Below are positions 1 through 11,219 of a stretch of 64,000 bases of DNA, piece by piece. The notes beneath the pieces were generated by a model that was given only the letters and a program-made list of their open reading frames with translations, searched no databases and had not been told where the DNA came from. The number at the start of each line of letters is the position of its first letter. Within the stretch, counting starts at the first letter, position 1. The DNA comes from Spirometra erinaceieuropaei. Its lineage: Eukaryota > Platyhelminthes > Cestoda > Diphyllobothriidea > Diphyllobothriidae. The translations under genes and the position numbers were made by a program. The DNA is taken from NCBI GenBank assembly GCA_902702965.1, contig CACRXP010000226.1, positions 548,787-612,786 of the forward strand, in the 5' to 3' direction.

Positions 1-435
1 CAATTCTTCGGTTCATTGTATTTGCTTTGTAAAAGCAGCCCGATTGCCTTAATTGCCAGGTCCTGGGAAATAGACGTAGAAAGGGATGTAACATCCAAAG
101 ATACAGTGACCCCATTTGGAGGGAGGTTTACCCCTTTACGTTACTCCATGAATTGTGCAGACGAAGAGACCGTGGTGTCCGACTCAGCAGTCAGGAACTT
201 GAGACGCCAGAACGGCCACTTATTCAGTCCGTACGTTGGAGTACCCTGAGCGTCATGACGGGTCGGAGGGGAGCGCCCTCTTTGTGCACCTTAGGGAGGC
301 CATAGAATCCGGCCAAAATCTTATCTTGAGGTCTCGCCATGGGTCTGTCGGTCGGGGCTATTCCACCTGATTACTCCATGGCCAACAACGTAGCATTAAT
401 TTCGCATGCTAAGGTTTCTCCAGAACGGTCTTCCG
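1..435 (-). pseudogene. Decayed Penelope-like element reverse transcriptase (fragment)
   Basis: On the minus strand this reads as part of a Penelope-like reverse transcriptase, the enzyme that copies element RNA into DNA. Visible landmarks are FYGLPKVHKEGAPLRPV, which matches the FYGLPKVHK block of the better copy at 52.1 kb, and further on a decayed motif A region reading SLDVTSLSTSIS. Several stops and frame changes interrupt it, so it is dead. It runs off the left edge, so its length is unknown. On its upstream side it fades out close to the foldback element that begins near 468. The plus-strand reading frame over the same bases is only a shadow. The family is clear; the exact right limit is an estimate. 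Confidence 0.72.
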
Positions 436-467
436 ACTGCTCCATTCCACTAAGATATACACATGTT

Positions 468-1459
468 CAGAAGGCGGGCTAACTCATTAAAGGTCAAACG
501 AAATTTCGAAAGGCGTCCTCGTTTCAAAAATGTTAATTTAATAAGGTTGTAAAACTAATCATTGTGCAACATAATTCTGTAATAATCAGTTACCTCAGGG
601 TGCCGGCTTTTGAACAAACTACTTTTTGGTTGCATACAAACATTTTGCTCTGTAGAAAATGACTACATCCGTAGCGTAATTTTCGAATTGATTTTCAATC
701 CCCTTAAAGTTTAATTAAAATTTATAGAAAACAGGCATAGAAATAGTCGATTTTCTACGCATTCGGTAGACCATGATGTCTTCTTCTAGTTTTATGCTCA
801 AAAGAACGGTATAATTCGGTTTTCAAACACTTTTCCAGTTCTCGAATAATTTCCAACCCGACCTGCCGTCACACCCCCATTCAAAGTTTCCAAATTACAT
901 GCCATATATTTTCCGCGTACCAAAAAAACCACATATTTCTCTACGGCAATAAGAGGAAACCATATGTGGTTCATAAAATTTAGCAGTAGATTTGACCCAT
1001 ATGTTAATTTTACAAGTCACATTAGTAAATGCACAGACAGGGCGTCTTAGGAACGGCCATTTACCGGTATTAAAAAATCTCACAATTAGAGACTTTTTCA
1101 AAACCAAATGATACCCTTCCTTCGAGTATAAAGTTTAGAAAAGGCGTACCTTTCTACCAAATGAGAAAGAGAATGAATAGTCTGATGCATGTTTTCCGAG
1201 AAAAATGGTTGGATTTTTTAATGGCATCGAAAATAAATGAGAAAAATGCATGCTACATAAGCAGGCATTTTTACAGAGTGTGTTTTCTGCATGCAGCCGG
1301 AAAGAAGTATGTTCGAAGGCCGGCATCTTGAGGTAACTGAATCATTATAGAAATATGCTGCAGGATACTTAGTTTTGCGACCCTACTTAATCAATTTTTT
1401 CGAAATGAAAAAACCTTTCGGAATTACAATTGACATTTCATAAGTGAGCCCACCTACTT
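468..1459. mobile_element. Foldback (palindromic MITE-like) element, copy M1
   Basis: The left end reads cagaaggcgggctaac and the right end is its near reverse complement, agcccacctactt, followed by TA. The left arm carries family landmarks in order: a block near 'gttgtaaaactaatc', then 'gccggctttt', then 'gcatacaaac'. The right arm repeats them inverted. Arms of about 350 bp flank an asymmetric centre. There is no coding capacity, so it must have been moved by a transposase encoded elsewhere. It is clearly diverged from the other copies. Confidence 0.75.
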
Positions 1460-1464
1460 TAGGA

Positions 1465-1665
1465 TGAAACGACATTGTCGACAAGGGCATGACTGACCGG
1501 AATGACCGTTTCTAGCTTATCAGCCATCTTCAGCCAGCCAAACCCAACTCCAATGTGCGCAACACATTAGAATCGATTAAGCGAACTCTCGGTTAGAAGT
1601 TCTACGACCTAATCACCGAGCCACGGGCTTTTTGGCCTATTGTTTTTGGTCGGCCACCTTAGCAA
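1465..1665 (-). mobile_element. tRNA-derived SINE copy, diverged
   Basis: Read on the minus strand this carries the SINE layout seen several times in the window: a tRNA-like head whose A box lies under 'caccgagccacgggct', a decayed B box, and a body whose complement contains 'gaccgtttctagcttatcag'. It lies directly right of foldback copy M1. Divergence is high, so it is an old copy. Confidence 0.55.
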
Positions 1666-1977
1666 TGGTAGACGGACATTCATCAACCACATTACAGAAC
1701 AAATTCGTCCGGCCGTTTCTTGGAGTTCAGTCCCGATTTCCGTTAGCAGTCGCTAAGCGGTTAGCACTATAGGCAAAATGACATTAGTGAGGTAATTAGG
1801 AAAAACAAAAACGCATCGAACCCAGTGATTTCCAGAGACAATAATCGTTAGAAAATCCGGGCATGCAATAACATACTAAGCCAAATTTAGCTGAAAAGTA
1901 ACGTTAGGGTTTTTTGACAAAGATGAGGTTACATTATGACAGTGCTGGCTCGCGCTTACACTGTTTACAAATTCAAA

Positions 1978-2057
1978 CAATTCATAGATGTTTTGGTAGA
2001 TTTTGAATAATTCATATTGACCCAACTGTAAAAGTGTGCCAAAACATCTATGAATTA
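1978..2057. repeat. Short inverted repeat (hairpin) in a dispersed repeat
   Basis: An arm 'caattcatagatgttttgg' near 1978 is answered by 'ccaaaacatctatgaatt' near 2040, which gives a near-perfect stem of about 18 bp. A related stretch recurs at 26926-27055, including 'gaattacttaggaaatcc' seen here near 2090. This is therefore part of a dispersed repeat, not a private hairpin. Confidence 0.6.
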
Positions 2058-2213
2058 CGCGAGCCTGGTAGTCATCTGGTGGATTCTAGGTGAATTACTT
2101 AGGAAATCCCGCTTGACAATCAACGTACTGTATCAGATTTGGTGGATTCCAGACGTTGCAGTAGTTTGGGCGGGTAACTTGACCCAAATGTGGTTAAACT
2201 CGCGTCATCCCTC

Positions 2214-2298
2214 GGGGCCTTGTAGCTGAAGTGGTTAGAGCGTTGGCTGTACTAAAGCCTTTCCCTTACTGTGTGGATTCGAACCCCACCGAGGCGCC
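2214..2298 (+). tRNA. tRNA-like sequence (pseudo-tRNA or SINE head)
   Basis: A cloverleaf can be drawn. The acceptor arm GGGGCCT pairs with AGGCGCC at 6 of 7 positions. An A-box-like TAGCTGAAGTGG sits in the D arm. GGCT/AGCC closes a 7-base anticodon loop GTACTAA, which would read ACT (serine-like). A longer variable region follows, then a T arm with a B-box-like GATTCGAACCC. Mismatches in the T and acceptor stems, and the repetitive surroundings, favour a pseudogene or a SINE head over a working tRNA. Confidence 0.45.
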
Positions 2299-2299
2299 G

Positions 2300-3659
2300 A
2301 ATTGTTCACAGTTGGGTCAATGTGAAATTCAAATAAACTTTTGAAATGTTTCTCGGTTGCCAAAACAAAGCCTACACCAAAGTACTGGTGTGGCCTTTTG
2401 CTAGTGTGCCGGAAAATCACTCCCTCATTAATGGCGAACATATGCATTCACAAGATTCACTGACAATCAGCTGAAGCTCCGAAACCTTGACGAGGCTTGC
2501 GCTACACCAAAAATAAAGTGATCATTGTGATTGGCGTTCTGCGAGACCAATCATGTCGCAGCCCTATGCATATTGGCTGAGTTGGAGGCCTTGACTCAGA
2601 GCCTATGCGTAAGGCTTTGTAGCGAGAGTGAAATCACCTCACAGTTTGTCCTGTCAGAACCAATTAGAACAAAGTTTTGGTGACCTGTGGTTACAGTGGT
2701 GCATTTCGCGGATCCGACACAAGTCGGTATTCGAGACGTTATTTCTTCGGACCGATTAGACAGAGATAACATTATCAGTCTTTTACCGGGCGTGTTCTCC
2801 ATTGCTGCTATCACGTCAACGTCATGAATAACAAGGCTGAATTTTGAGGTGAGTCAATAAAAGCTTTTTTCCGGAGACTATGAGAGATTGCCTAAGATTA
2901 GCCCAACATAATGGGTGGAAATGAACTGAGTTAGAGAGTTTTAGGTCTCCTATCAGTGGCGACACATTGCATCAGCGGAGTCTGATCGATCTGTGCTGCA
3001 CCAACTCGAGCGTTAGTAGGATATCAATGATTTTTAGCAATCTCACTCATCCAGTGGCAGTACAAAATGCACCTTACGTAATACCACACCCTCCCTCACC
3101 TCCTTCGTTATTTTCAATGGTTTTATGGACGTCCAGCATTGACCGCGCGGTCTGCGTTTTTGTCTAAAGAAAGTGCGACAGGCGGAACGTAAGCTATCTG
3201 ATTCAGAACAGAGTGGATAGGGCTGTGCATGCCGACCTATCCTCTAACACCCATTTCGAGGATCCATGTGGAAGGATGTAAGTCCTCTCCAAGTACTGTG
3301 CGGCTACCGAACCGACGTCCCCGCTACATGTGATTTCAGTACTGTGTTACCTCGTCTGAATTATGATGCATTTTGCACCTGGTTGCCGCTGAAAGGGATC
3401 TGGTTTGCTACAAGATATATGCATATCCTTGCGGATTCATTATCTTTCGGACCCAGAAGACTCCATTCAACGCGCCACTAGGTTACCACAAGTAGACGAA
3501 AACTTCTACAGCGACTGCTGTCGTGACAAGCCTTCTGCGACTGAACCGGTCTATTTTAATGCAGATATGGATAGCAGCAAGCCGGCTGATCGCGGTCACC
3601 ATGCAGCTTTTCCTGCGTTCGCGAAGAGGCTCCAAATTACCCACCATAGCACCATCCTA
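2300..3659. other. No gene recognised
   Basis: Anonymous sequence between the tRNA-like segment and the foldback relative N1. Short open frames exist on both strands, but none has a recognisable domain, splice context or codon pattern that would support a gene. Confidence 0.5.
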
Positions 3660-4165
3660 CAGTGCGTGACCGATCTCATGAAATGTTTGCCGAGATTCAG
3701 AAATGCGTTTTCGATTAGGAGGGATTACTTAGGTGAGGTTGTAGTATCGATTACCATGCAGCGTAATCCTATAGTATTTCAAACTTGCGGGGATGTGCAC
3801 GTTTGCTTGCAGTTCTTTTTGGCCTGCTGCCGAAATTACACTCGGAAAAAAATGACTACTTTTCCTATTAAATTTCGATGGTCTTATAAATCCAAAAATA
3901 TTTTATAGAAAACATGCATAAAATATGCTTTCTTCTAGTCGTTTGGTAGAAAATCATGTTGCGTTTATTTTTTATACTCGAGGAAACTGTTTTAAAAAGT
4001 CTCTAATTGTGGGATTCTTAAGACCTCCATGCATACGGGACAGCACATATCCGTTTACCGATGTTTCTCATGAAATGTACAACACAGTCCGGATCCATTG
4101 CAAAATTTCACGAACTCTATGTGGTATCCTCTTAAAGGCCAATAATATTTCCAACAGCAGGTAAA
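3660..4165. mobile_element. Foldback relative, 'GTGACC' subfamily, left part (N1)
   Basis: Begins TA-CAGTGCGTGACCGATCTC, then follows the foldback family order: 'gaaatgcgttttcgattagg', a 'ggccTGctgccg' block, 'aaaaaatgactactt' and 'tatagaaaacatgcat'. The terminal sequence differs from the M copies (CAGTnnGTGACC in place of CAGTAGGTGGGC) while the interior is related, so this is a sister subfamily. The right arm is not evident, and the right limit is approximate. A 167-residue open frame across its left end (3405-3908) is accidental. Confidence 0.6.
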
Positions 4166-4518
4166 TGATCCTATCCAGATGCGACTTCAAGAGGAGAGGT
4201 CCGAACTGAATGCCCATCTTGAGTTCCACATACTAGTCTGGCCTTTGGAGTGGTGGGCTTTGTTTTGTATTGAGTCCTGACGTCCTTATGAGGTTCGAAC
4301 TCGCGTCTTTTCCCATACCGCGAAATGATGCCACTATTTATGCTTTGGTTATGGGATATCGGTTTCTAGCGGGTCTAAAACTCTAACCTCTGGAAAATCG
4401 CAATTGGCCCAATGCATTGCCCAAACAGGACGGTCATTTTCACGCATGGCCTTTTAGGATTCAAAAGAATGCACTTTTGTCTCTGTAACTCTGCTGATGA
4501 GTTGTAATACCATACGTG

Positions 4519-5507
4519 CGGTGTGTAACGGATCTCGTGAAATGTTGCCAGAAGTTCTGAAATGTGTTTTAGATAAGAAAGGATTTCTTAGGTGGGACTG
4601 CAATAATGATTACCCTGCGACACAATCCCATGCTATTTTTGACTCGCCAGGATGTTTGCTTTTATATGCGCTTCTTCTTAACCTGCTACAAAAACCATAT
4701 TCGGTAAAAAATGATTAATATGCACTTTTCACATTGATTTTCGGTGATCTGATAAATATAAGTATACTTTATAGAAAAAATGCATAAAAATATGCTTTCA
4801 TTCACTAGTTTGGTAGAAAACCGCATTGTCTTCACATTTTATGCCCAAAGAAACTGTATATTTGGGTTTTGAAAAGTTTACAAATTTCTGAATATTTTTC
4901 AGTCAGATCAACCGTTGAATTAGCGTTTAGCGATTTCGGTCTGCAAGGTGTATTCTTTCCGCGTGCGTAAAATCATGTATTCTTCTATGCCTTTAAAATG
5001 CTATCATATAGAATCTATAAAAGTTTGTGATGGATGCCGACTATGTTGTACATTTCATGAGGAGCAATGGTAAACGGACAACTACGATGTTATGTAAATA
5101 GACATTGCGCGGTCTGAAAAATCTTATAATTAAAAACTATTTAAAACCTTATGATACTCCTGTGTTGAGTATAAAAATATAGTGAAGACGTAAATCTCGA
5201 TCAACCGACTGAAAAAAGGATATTTTCGTTCATGGTTTCGATAAAATGTAGTTGGATTTGCAAGACCATCAAAAATCAATGGGAAAAGTGCATACCACAA
5301 AAATCGTCATCTTTTTACCAAGTACAGTTTTAACAGAAGATTAAAAAGCAGTGTATTCAAAAGCTGACTTCCTGCCGAGTCCGAAATATTATGGGTTTAT
5401 GCCTCACAATAATCAGTATGACAGCTGCGTCCAAGTAATCCTTCCCAATCGAAAACGCATTTCAGAATTTGAGCCAACATTTCATGAGATCGGTGTAGGC
5501 CATGCTA
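4519..5507. mobile_element. Foldback element, 'GTGACC' subfamily, complete (N2)
   Basis: The left end 'cggtgtgtaacggatctcg' and right end 'catttcatgagatcggtg' are inverted partners. Interior landmarks occur twice in opposite orientation, for example 'aaaaaatgattaatatgcac' near 4708 and its mirror near 5280. Its length of about 989 bp matches the M copies, which supports a common architecture. It is non-coding and diverged. Confidence 0.65.
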
Positions 5508-6093
5508 TACATCAATCGTATTTCTTCATGCGCGGGATAAACCCATTTCAGAATACGAAGCTCGACAGCTTTTCCATCATCACTGCATGAGGTTGGTTTC
5601 TGGTCCAATGCGCAGAAAGGTCAGTTTTGCATAACCAAGTAATCGTTCGGGCTCATAAAGTTAACGTAGGTAGCGCCCAGTCATACCTCTAAAAAACAGA
5701 TGCCGTCGCATCGTCGTCTGCATTGAAAAAGCCTGCGAATTATGCACAGACTATGCACATACTACCGACCTCTCATCCCTCATTTTTCTAAAATCGCACA
5801 TCTTTCACATCGTCTTATAGAAAATGGAAGACGACTCAAGTGGAATAAAAGATGACAGACTGAATTCGACAAACTTAAGGCGTTACTCGCTTCGGCATTT
5901 ATTTTAGCGCTATTAAACATACAGCCAGGTGCTCCACCCTTCATGCGATGCCAGCGGTATTCGTCGGGTGTGCAAGTGCCAACTAGATTTGACAGCAAGT
6001 CGTCGTGCGGACCGCAGATCAGTTGCAAGACTAGGCGGCATTAAGCACGGCCTTCAAACAGATTGCGTAGTTACTCGGGGGAGGGTACGTTGT

Positions 6094-6240
6094 TACTGAG
6101 AGAATAACATTACCAACAAGGACAAGGGAGACCAAGTGACCATTTCTGGCTTATTAGCCGTCGTCAGCTAGCCATGTCCGACCCCGAGGCTCGAGCTCGC
6201 GACCTGTTGGTTAGGGTGTAGTGGGCAGGCATCGTGACCG
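6094..6240 (-). mobile_element. tRNA-derived SINE copy
   Basis: On the minus strand it shows the tRNA-like head (B box under 'gctcgagctcgcgacctg') and the SINE body, whose complement is 'tttctggcttattagccgtc'. The head is cut off on its 5' side. Confidence 0.6.
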
Positions 6241-6299
6241 GTCTAGCGTCATTAATTTGAATGCGTTAGGCGGTGTGAATGTGCATGTCTGTACTCAGA

Positions 6300-6765
6300 G
6301 CGCTACTATCGTCGGGTCAGATCCCAAGTTATAGGGAGAAGACGGAAGGCACCAGAATAAGGGTTTTATTGTGCACAGAACCCGGAGTTGTCCTCTCAAG
6401 CGGCAATGACCACTGGCGAAGCCAGGGCTGGTGTTGACTGCGTCCAGTCATGCCTGAGAGTCCCTGGGACAGTGGCGGCAGCCGCTTTTGTAGGCTCGTG
6501 GACCAAGCTCAAGTGGCGTCCAGTCAGCGTGTGTTGCATTTGCCGAGGGGTGGCGTCCTAGTGGCTTAGGTTGTGGTTGCAGGGGGAGAGGGCGGTGCGT
6601 TCAAGTGGCCTCATGGGTAGCTGCGACTGCGCGGACGCAGGTATGCACGAGCTGTTGGTCGTGTGACTTCAGGTCAGCGTGTCTGGAACGGACCACTGCA
6701 AAAGGATGGATGACCTTGATGCAGCGAGGTCTTGAACAATGACGCCAGACCGGTCATGATGGCTG
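6300..6765. other. GC-rich block of unknown nature
   Basis: Base composition shifts to clearly GC-rich compared with the AT-rich flanks. Read on the minus strand there is an AATAAAA-like polyadenylation signal near 6370. No open frame, domain or terminal repeat was recognised. It could be part of an unrecognised retroelement end. Confidence 0.3.
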
Positions 6766-6769
6766 CCCG

Positions 6770-7400
6770 CTACATGGAGTCCATCGCTCTAACCAGTAGG
6801 CCGCGGGCTCGTTGCCCTGTCGGTTGCGATCGGGAATGTAGATTAGAAGAGCGGCGCTCACCGATCGTTTCTACGGAAATCACTCGTCCCGTTGTTTCTT
6901 AGGGCTCTCTCTCTCTCGAGCCCAAACAGCAGCCGCACAGCGGCGAATGATATAGGCAAAATGGTATTACCACAAAAACAAGGAAGACTGGAATGACCAT
7001 TTCTGACTTATTAGCCGCCGTCAGCTAGTCATACCCAACCCCGATACGTTGAAGCACCTAGGGCTCAAAATCGTGACCCGCTAGTTAGACGTCCAACGTC
7101 TCTAACCACTGAGCCACGGGCTCGTTGCCCTGTCGGTTGCGATCGTGTAAATGACCAATGGCAGAGGGCTGAGCACCGATCGCGTTATTTTGTGCCTCTA
7201 GGCACAACGGGACGGCTGATTTCCGTAACATGGTCTGTGAGGGCCCCTCTGGCACTGTATATATCCGATCGCAACCGACAGGACAACAAGCCCGTGACTC
7301 AGGAGCTAGACCGTTAGACGTCTAACCAACAGGTCGCGAGTTCGAGCCATCAGGATAGCTGATGATAGCACTTCCGGCCCTCTTCTTCTATTTCGGTAAT
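6770..7400. mobile_element. Cluster of SINE copies in inverted orientation
   Basis: There are three pieces. 6775-6840 (minus) is a tRNA-like head remnant. 6880-7150 (minus) is an almost full copy with tail, body and head, its head under 'ccactgagccacgggctcg'. 7265-7400 (plus) is a copy whose head contains the A-box region near 7290 and the B box 'gcgagttcgagcc' near 7335. The second and third face away from each other, head to head, and share the flanking motif 'gtcggttgcgatcg' and its complement. The head is tRNA-like with split internal promoter boxes, as expected of RNA polymerase III SINEs. Confidence 0.72.
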
Positions 7401-7563
7401 GTTATTCTGCTACATTACGCACAGCTGTGCAACTGCTGGTGTGGCTCGGGAGAGAACCCCAAAGCACAGCAGGATGAGCGAGTTCCGCAACGCAAAACGT
7501 TTTGTCCTTTTCCCAGATCTTAAAACTCCCCAGTGACTGCAGACTACAAAGACGCTCAGTAAT

Positions 7564-7735
7564 TGTCGCTTTTCAACTTCCTCAGAAATTACCCACGAAT
7601 ATGGAGTAGATCAGTTTATTCAAGGTCTATAGGCACCCTATTCATTTATAAAATTCTCGGTCTGTGCCTATTGACCTTGAATAAACTGATCCACTCCAAC
7701 TTCGTAGATAATTTCTGAGGAAATTAAAAGGCAAC
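7564..7735. repeat. Long hairpin
   Basis: Arms of about 65-70 bp, 'gatcagtttattcaaggtc' near 7610 and 'gaccttgaataaactgatc' near 7672, with matching outer sequence ('cagaaattac' / 'gataatttctga') around a loop of about 35 bp. One arm is related to a stretch at about 62190-62280 inside foldback copy M14, so this is a dispersed mobile sequence. Confidence 0.7.
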
Positions 7736-7739
7736 AATT

Positions 7740-8705
7740 TGTAAATTAAAGTATCTACCAGAAAACACATCGGAAATGCTGATGGACTCACTGACGAGCA
7801 GAACCCCTTGCAACTGCGCCATGCAGCGGCAAAACATCGGCGAAACAAGCGTGTATGGGCTTTTGGCTAGTATCTGTGCTGTTAGTATGGTATCACCGTA
7901 CCCCAAAGATGCTTAGTGCCAGCTCTAATGACGGAGGCAATATTGCTTGCATTTGACCTTACCTTCCAATGTCAGTCGTGTAAACCGTGCCGAAACACAG
8001 ATAGCTCGGATTGACAACGTTTCTGATAGCCCCACCTTTGCGACGAGGTTGCTACGTTCGACAACAATTGTCCTACATGCGCTTCCCTTACAGGCCGCCT
8101 TTCTCAAGGCATACCGCCCCATACAATCGCCGTCCAAAAGATTTCCATCCGAACATGCGCGTATTGACGTCGTTGGCTGTTACCACACATAGACAGCTCC
8201 TGGAAACCGGTACATTCTGTTTAGCGGAGATGGTGATTCTGATGGGGGTATTCTAGTGACAGGTGAAGTCATAGGGAGATCCTAACTGCCGCACCCCTCA
8301 GACTCTAACCTGAATAAAAAGAGGAGGTGGACGTCAGTAGAGAGAATGCTGTATTCTGTAAAGAATGATTGGGTAATGGGCTAGAGGAAATTGGTAGCCG
8401 GACTAGTGCACACGTCTGATGTCGCGAGATCAGGCGTCCTGAGTGGGAGTGGAGCAGTCATCATAACGCTTTAAGCGAGGGCACGTCTGAGTCAGCCTTC
8501 AAATTGATTGGTCACTTTGGATAGCTGTGATTGGCCGACAACCAGACTGCCAATACGCGCGTGCGATTACGCGTGCCGGAGGCGCAGCGTTACAACGGAC
8601 GCCCGAAGTAGGTCTGCTACGTTACATATAGAAGTCCGCAAAGACACCGCTTCGGTCACTGTCACCTTGCTTGACAAATGGATCTGCCCTAATTCACACA
8701 CCGAA
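7740..8705. other. No gene recognised
   Basis: Open frames of 60-81 residues occur on both strands (for example 7947-8192 plus), but none shows a domain, signal peptide or splice sites that I can support. Nothing further is identified up to the LINE end at about 8706. Confidence 0.5.
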
Positions 8706-11215
8706 ATAAATCAGTATCAGTATATTTCAGGGAAAGTAGGTGTGTACCTTTGAAATCCCTATTGGTTACATGCAGAGGATATATATGGAGGAAAAGGAAA
8801 GGAAGTAACATGAAAGAAATGCGAGGGGAATAGCAAAAACTGTGCAGATGAACACAGAATGTCATGCGTTAACAGAGTTTAGAGGCACATTAACTTGCTT
8901 TGTTGATCAAAATACAGCGGACAGTTGAGGCACACTTAAGACACGGGAAAAGAAGTAAAATTGTTTAGTCTACAGGCATCGTTGTGAATGCGAACAGCGG
9001 TGTGCGACGTGGCCCAAGCTTAATAAAATACGTAAACATATATTACTTAAATGTTGGTAGTAGCATCGTTATAACACTAAGTTGTCAGCGTTGGCTGTCA
9101 AGGTGGCCGTAGTCCGGCGTTACTGTGGTGCGCGCTACAATGCTGATCTAGTCTCCATTTAAAAGTATCTATCGAGCCTGACATAACAACATCCTCAGGC
9201 AAGGCATTCCAAGCTGCAACCACTCTGTTGGAGAAGAAGAACTTTCGGGTGTCTAGCCGGACACCAGCCACACGCAGTTTGAGTGGATGGCCTCTCAGGT
9301 TAGTCGTAGTCGCCAACTCAAAGAAGTCTCCAAACGCGAGGCAGCAGCCCTGATTGCGCACGATGCGGAAAGCTTGTATCAGGTCCCCACGTAGCTGTCT
9401 GTAACTCAAAGGAAAGAGGTCACGATTAGCTAATCGTGTTTCGTAGGGTAGTGACCACTGCCCAGATACAAGTTTCGTTGCTCGCCGTTGAACTTTTTCG
9501 AGTATGCCCAAGTCTTTAGCGGTCCAGGGTCGCCATGCTTGGATAGCAAACTCCAGATGCGGTCGCACAAAAGTTTGAAAGACCTTGGCGAAGCAGTCTT
9601 CATCAAAGGAGGAGAACGCCCGTTTCACAAGGTATAGCATGGACATCGCCGACTTGGCCACCTTTGAACATTGCAGCGAAGGCTTAAGCGAGGTTGTGAT
9701 CCATGCACCCAAGTCCTTCTGGGCGTCGTCTTCTTGCAGTGGTTTGCCAGTCAGACGGTAGACCGTGTGGTTAGGAGAACTGGTTCTGCCGACGCGTAGG
9801 AAAGTACACTTGTTTACGTTGAGCGGTAGAAGCCAGTCTTTCGACCATTGCTCGAGGTGGTCCAGATTTGTCTGCAGTCGCGCCTCGTCAACTTCGCTTT
9901 GTATGGTACTCCAGATCTTTATGTCATCGACAAACATTGCGACATCGCAATTCAGTTCGTTTGCGCAGTCATTGACGTATACGAGGAACAGCGTAGGACC
10001 AAGAACAGAGCCTTGGGGAACACCACTCCTAACGGCAACCTCGGCAGATTGTTGGTCACCGACGTGGACGGCTTGAGAGCGGCCGAGTAAAAAGCTTCGA
10101 ATCCACATCAGAAGCTTACCTCGCTATTCTGCACGGCTAAGTTTATATAGAAGGCGGTGGTGAGGCACACTATCGAGGCCTTTTTAAAGTCGATATAGAT
10201 GGCATGCACCATATCTCCTCTATCAATAGCCCTAGTCCAGTGTTCCAGACAGTAGAGCAGGTTTGTCACACAGGATCTGCCTTTTCGGAATCCATGCTGA
10301 GAATCGGAAAGCAAATGGTTTTGTTCAAGGAACTGCATTAGTTGTTGCTTTATTATCTTCTCCATAATCTTACAGCAAATGGAGGTGAGGCTGACCGGTC
10401 TGTAATTGTTCGCAGAGACCCGACTTCCGCCCTTGTACAGCGGCGTAATCCACGCCGACTTCCAGTGGGGTGGCAGATATCCGGTCTCGAAGGATGTATG
10501 GAAAAGCATGGAGAGTGGCTTAGACAACTCACCGGCGATTTCCTTCAAAATCTTCGCCGGAATCTCATCGGGATCTGGTGATTTGGATTCCTTTAGTCTC
10601 AGCAACTCCGTCAGAACCATACCCTCAGTGAACTGAACAGTCTCTATAATTGGGGTGTCTTCGAAGGACTGAGGGGCCGAAGGGTTGAATCCTGTTTCGC
10701 TACTAAAAACAGACCGAGAAAATTCTGAAAGGTGATCAGCTTACGCCCTGTCGTCAGTGAGATGTTCGCTTTCAGCAGTCCTTATCAGGGGTGTTGGGTC
10801 CTTGTTCCGCGTGCACTGCCTACTGTAACCGTAGAATAATTTAGGGTTCTCCGCGGCACGGTTAAGCAGACCCCGTTCGAATTCCTTTCTAGTTTTGAGA
10901 ATAAGACCCTTGACTCGATTTTTTTGAATTTTGTACGCGCATATAGATGTGGGGCTCCTGTCAGAAAGCGATTGTTTCCACAGTCGTCGTTTTTCATTCA
11001 CTTCATTCTTCAAGGCTTGCGTAAGCCATCGAGGTCTGTTAGTTAACCTCTTCCGTGAAAGCGGACAGTGGTTTACGATCAGCTCGTGCAGAATTTCTCG
11101 GAACCGTTGCCAGTCTTCGAGGCACAGCGTAGAAACCATACTAGTATCAACCACTTGAAGGAGTATGTCGAGAAGCTCAATCCACAAAACTGGAACATCC
11201 GTATGTCATGTGCCA
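8706..11215 (-). mobile_element. CR1/jockey-type non-LTR retrotransposon (LINE), 5'-truncated (L1)
   Basis: A minus-strand LINE. The 3' end lies at about 8706, where two tandem TATCAG-like units (read on plus) form the short-repeat tail also seen in copies L2 and L3. Coding sequence runs from about 11187 down to 9098: endonuclease-RT linker, reverse transcriptase, C-terminal extension. The endonuclease domain is missing, as is usual for a 5'-truncated insertion. One in-frame stop at 10738-10740 replaces a conserved lysine codon, and one frameshift lies near 10190. L1 is clearly diverged from L2 and L3. Confidence 0.88.
9098..11187 (-). pseudogene. LINE reverse transcriptase ORF (broken)
   Basis: The product would be the reverse transcriptase that primes on nicked target DNA. 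In order, the linker shows KRLTNRPRWLTQALKNEV. RT blocks follow: ITPLYKGGSRVSANNYRPVS, the GFRKGRSCV block, IDFKKA (motif A region), SGVPQGSVLGP (motif B) and MFVDDIKIW (motif C). Then comes the thumb/C-terminal block AWRPWTAKDLGILEKVQRRA. Motif C reads F-V-D-D where this clade usually has F-A-D-D. Both aspartates survive, so the active site itself is not lost. It is broken by the stop at 10738-10740 and by a frameshift near 10190, just after motif A. Plus-strand frames at 9765-10090 and 10342-10636 are shadows. Confidence 0.88.
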
Positions 11216-11219
11216 TGGT

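Noticed and set aside
3405..3908. 167-residue plus-strand open frame
   Set aside because: It crosses the left end of foldback relative N1, has no domain, and is not conserved in N2 or N3.
9765..10636. Plus-strand frames of 76-103 residues
   Set aside because: Antisense shadows of the L1 reverse transcriptase.
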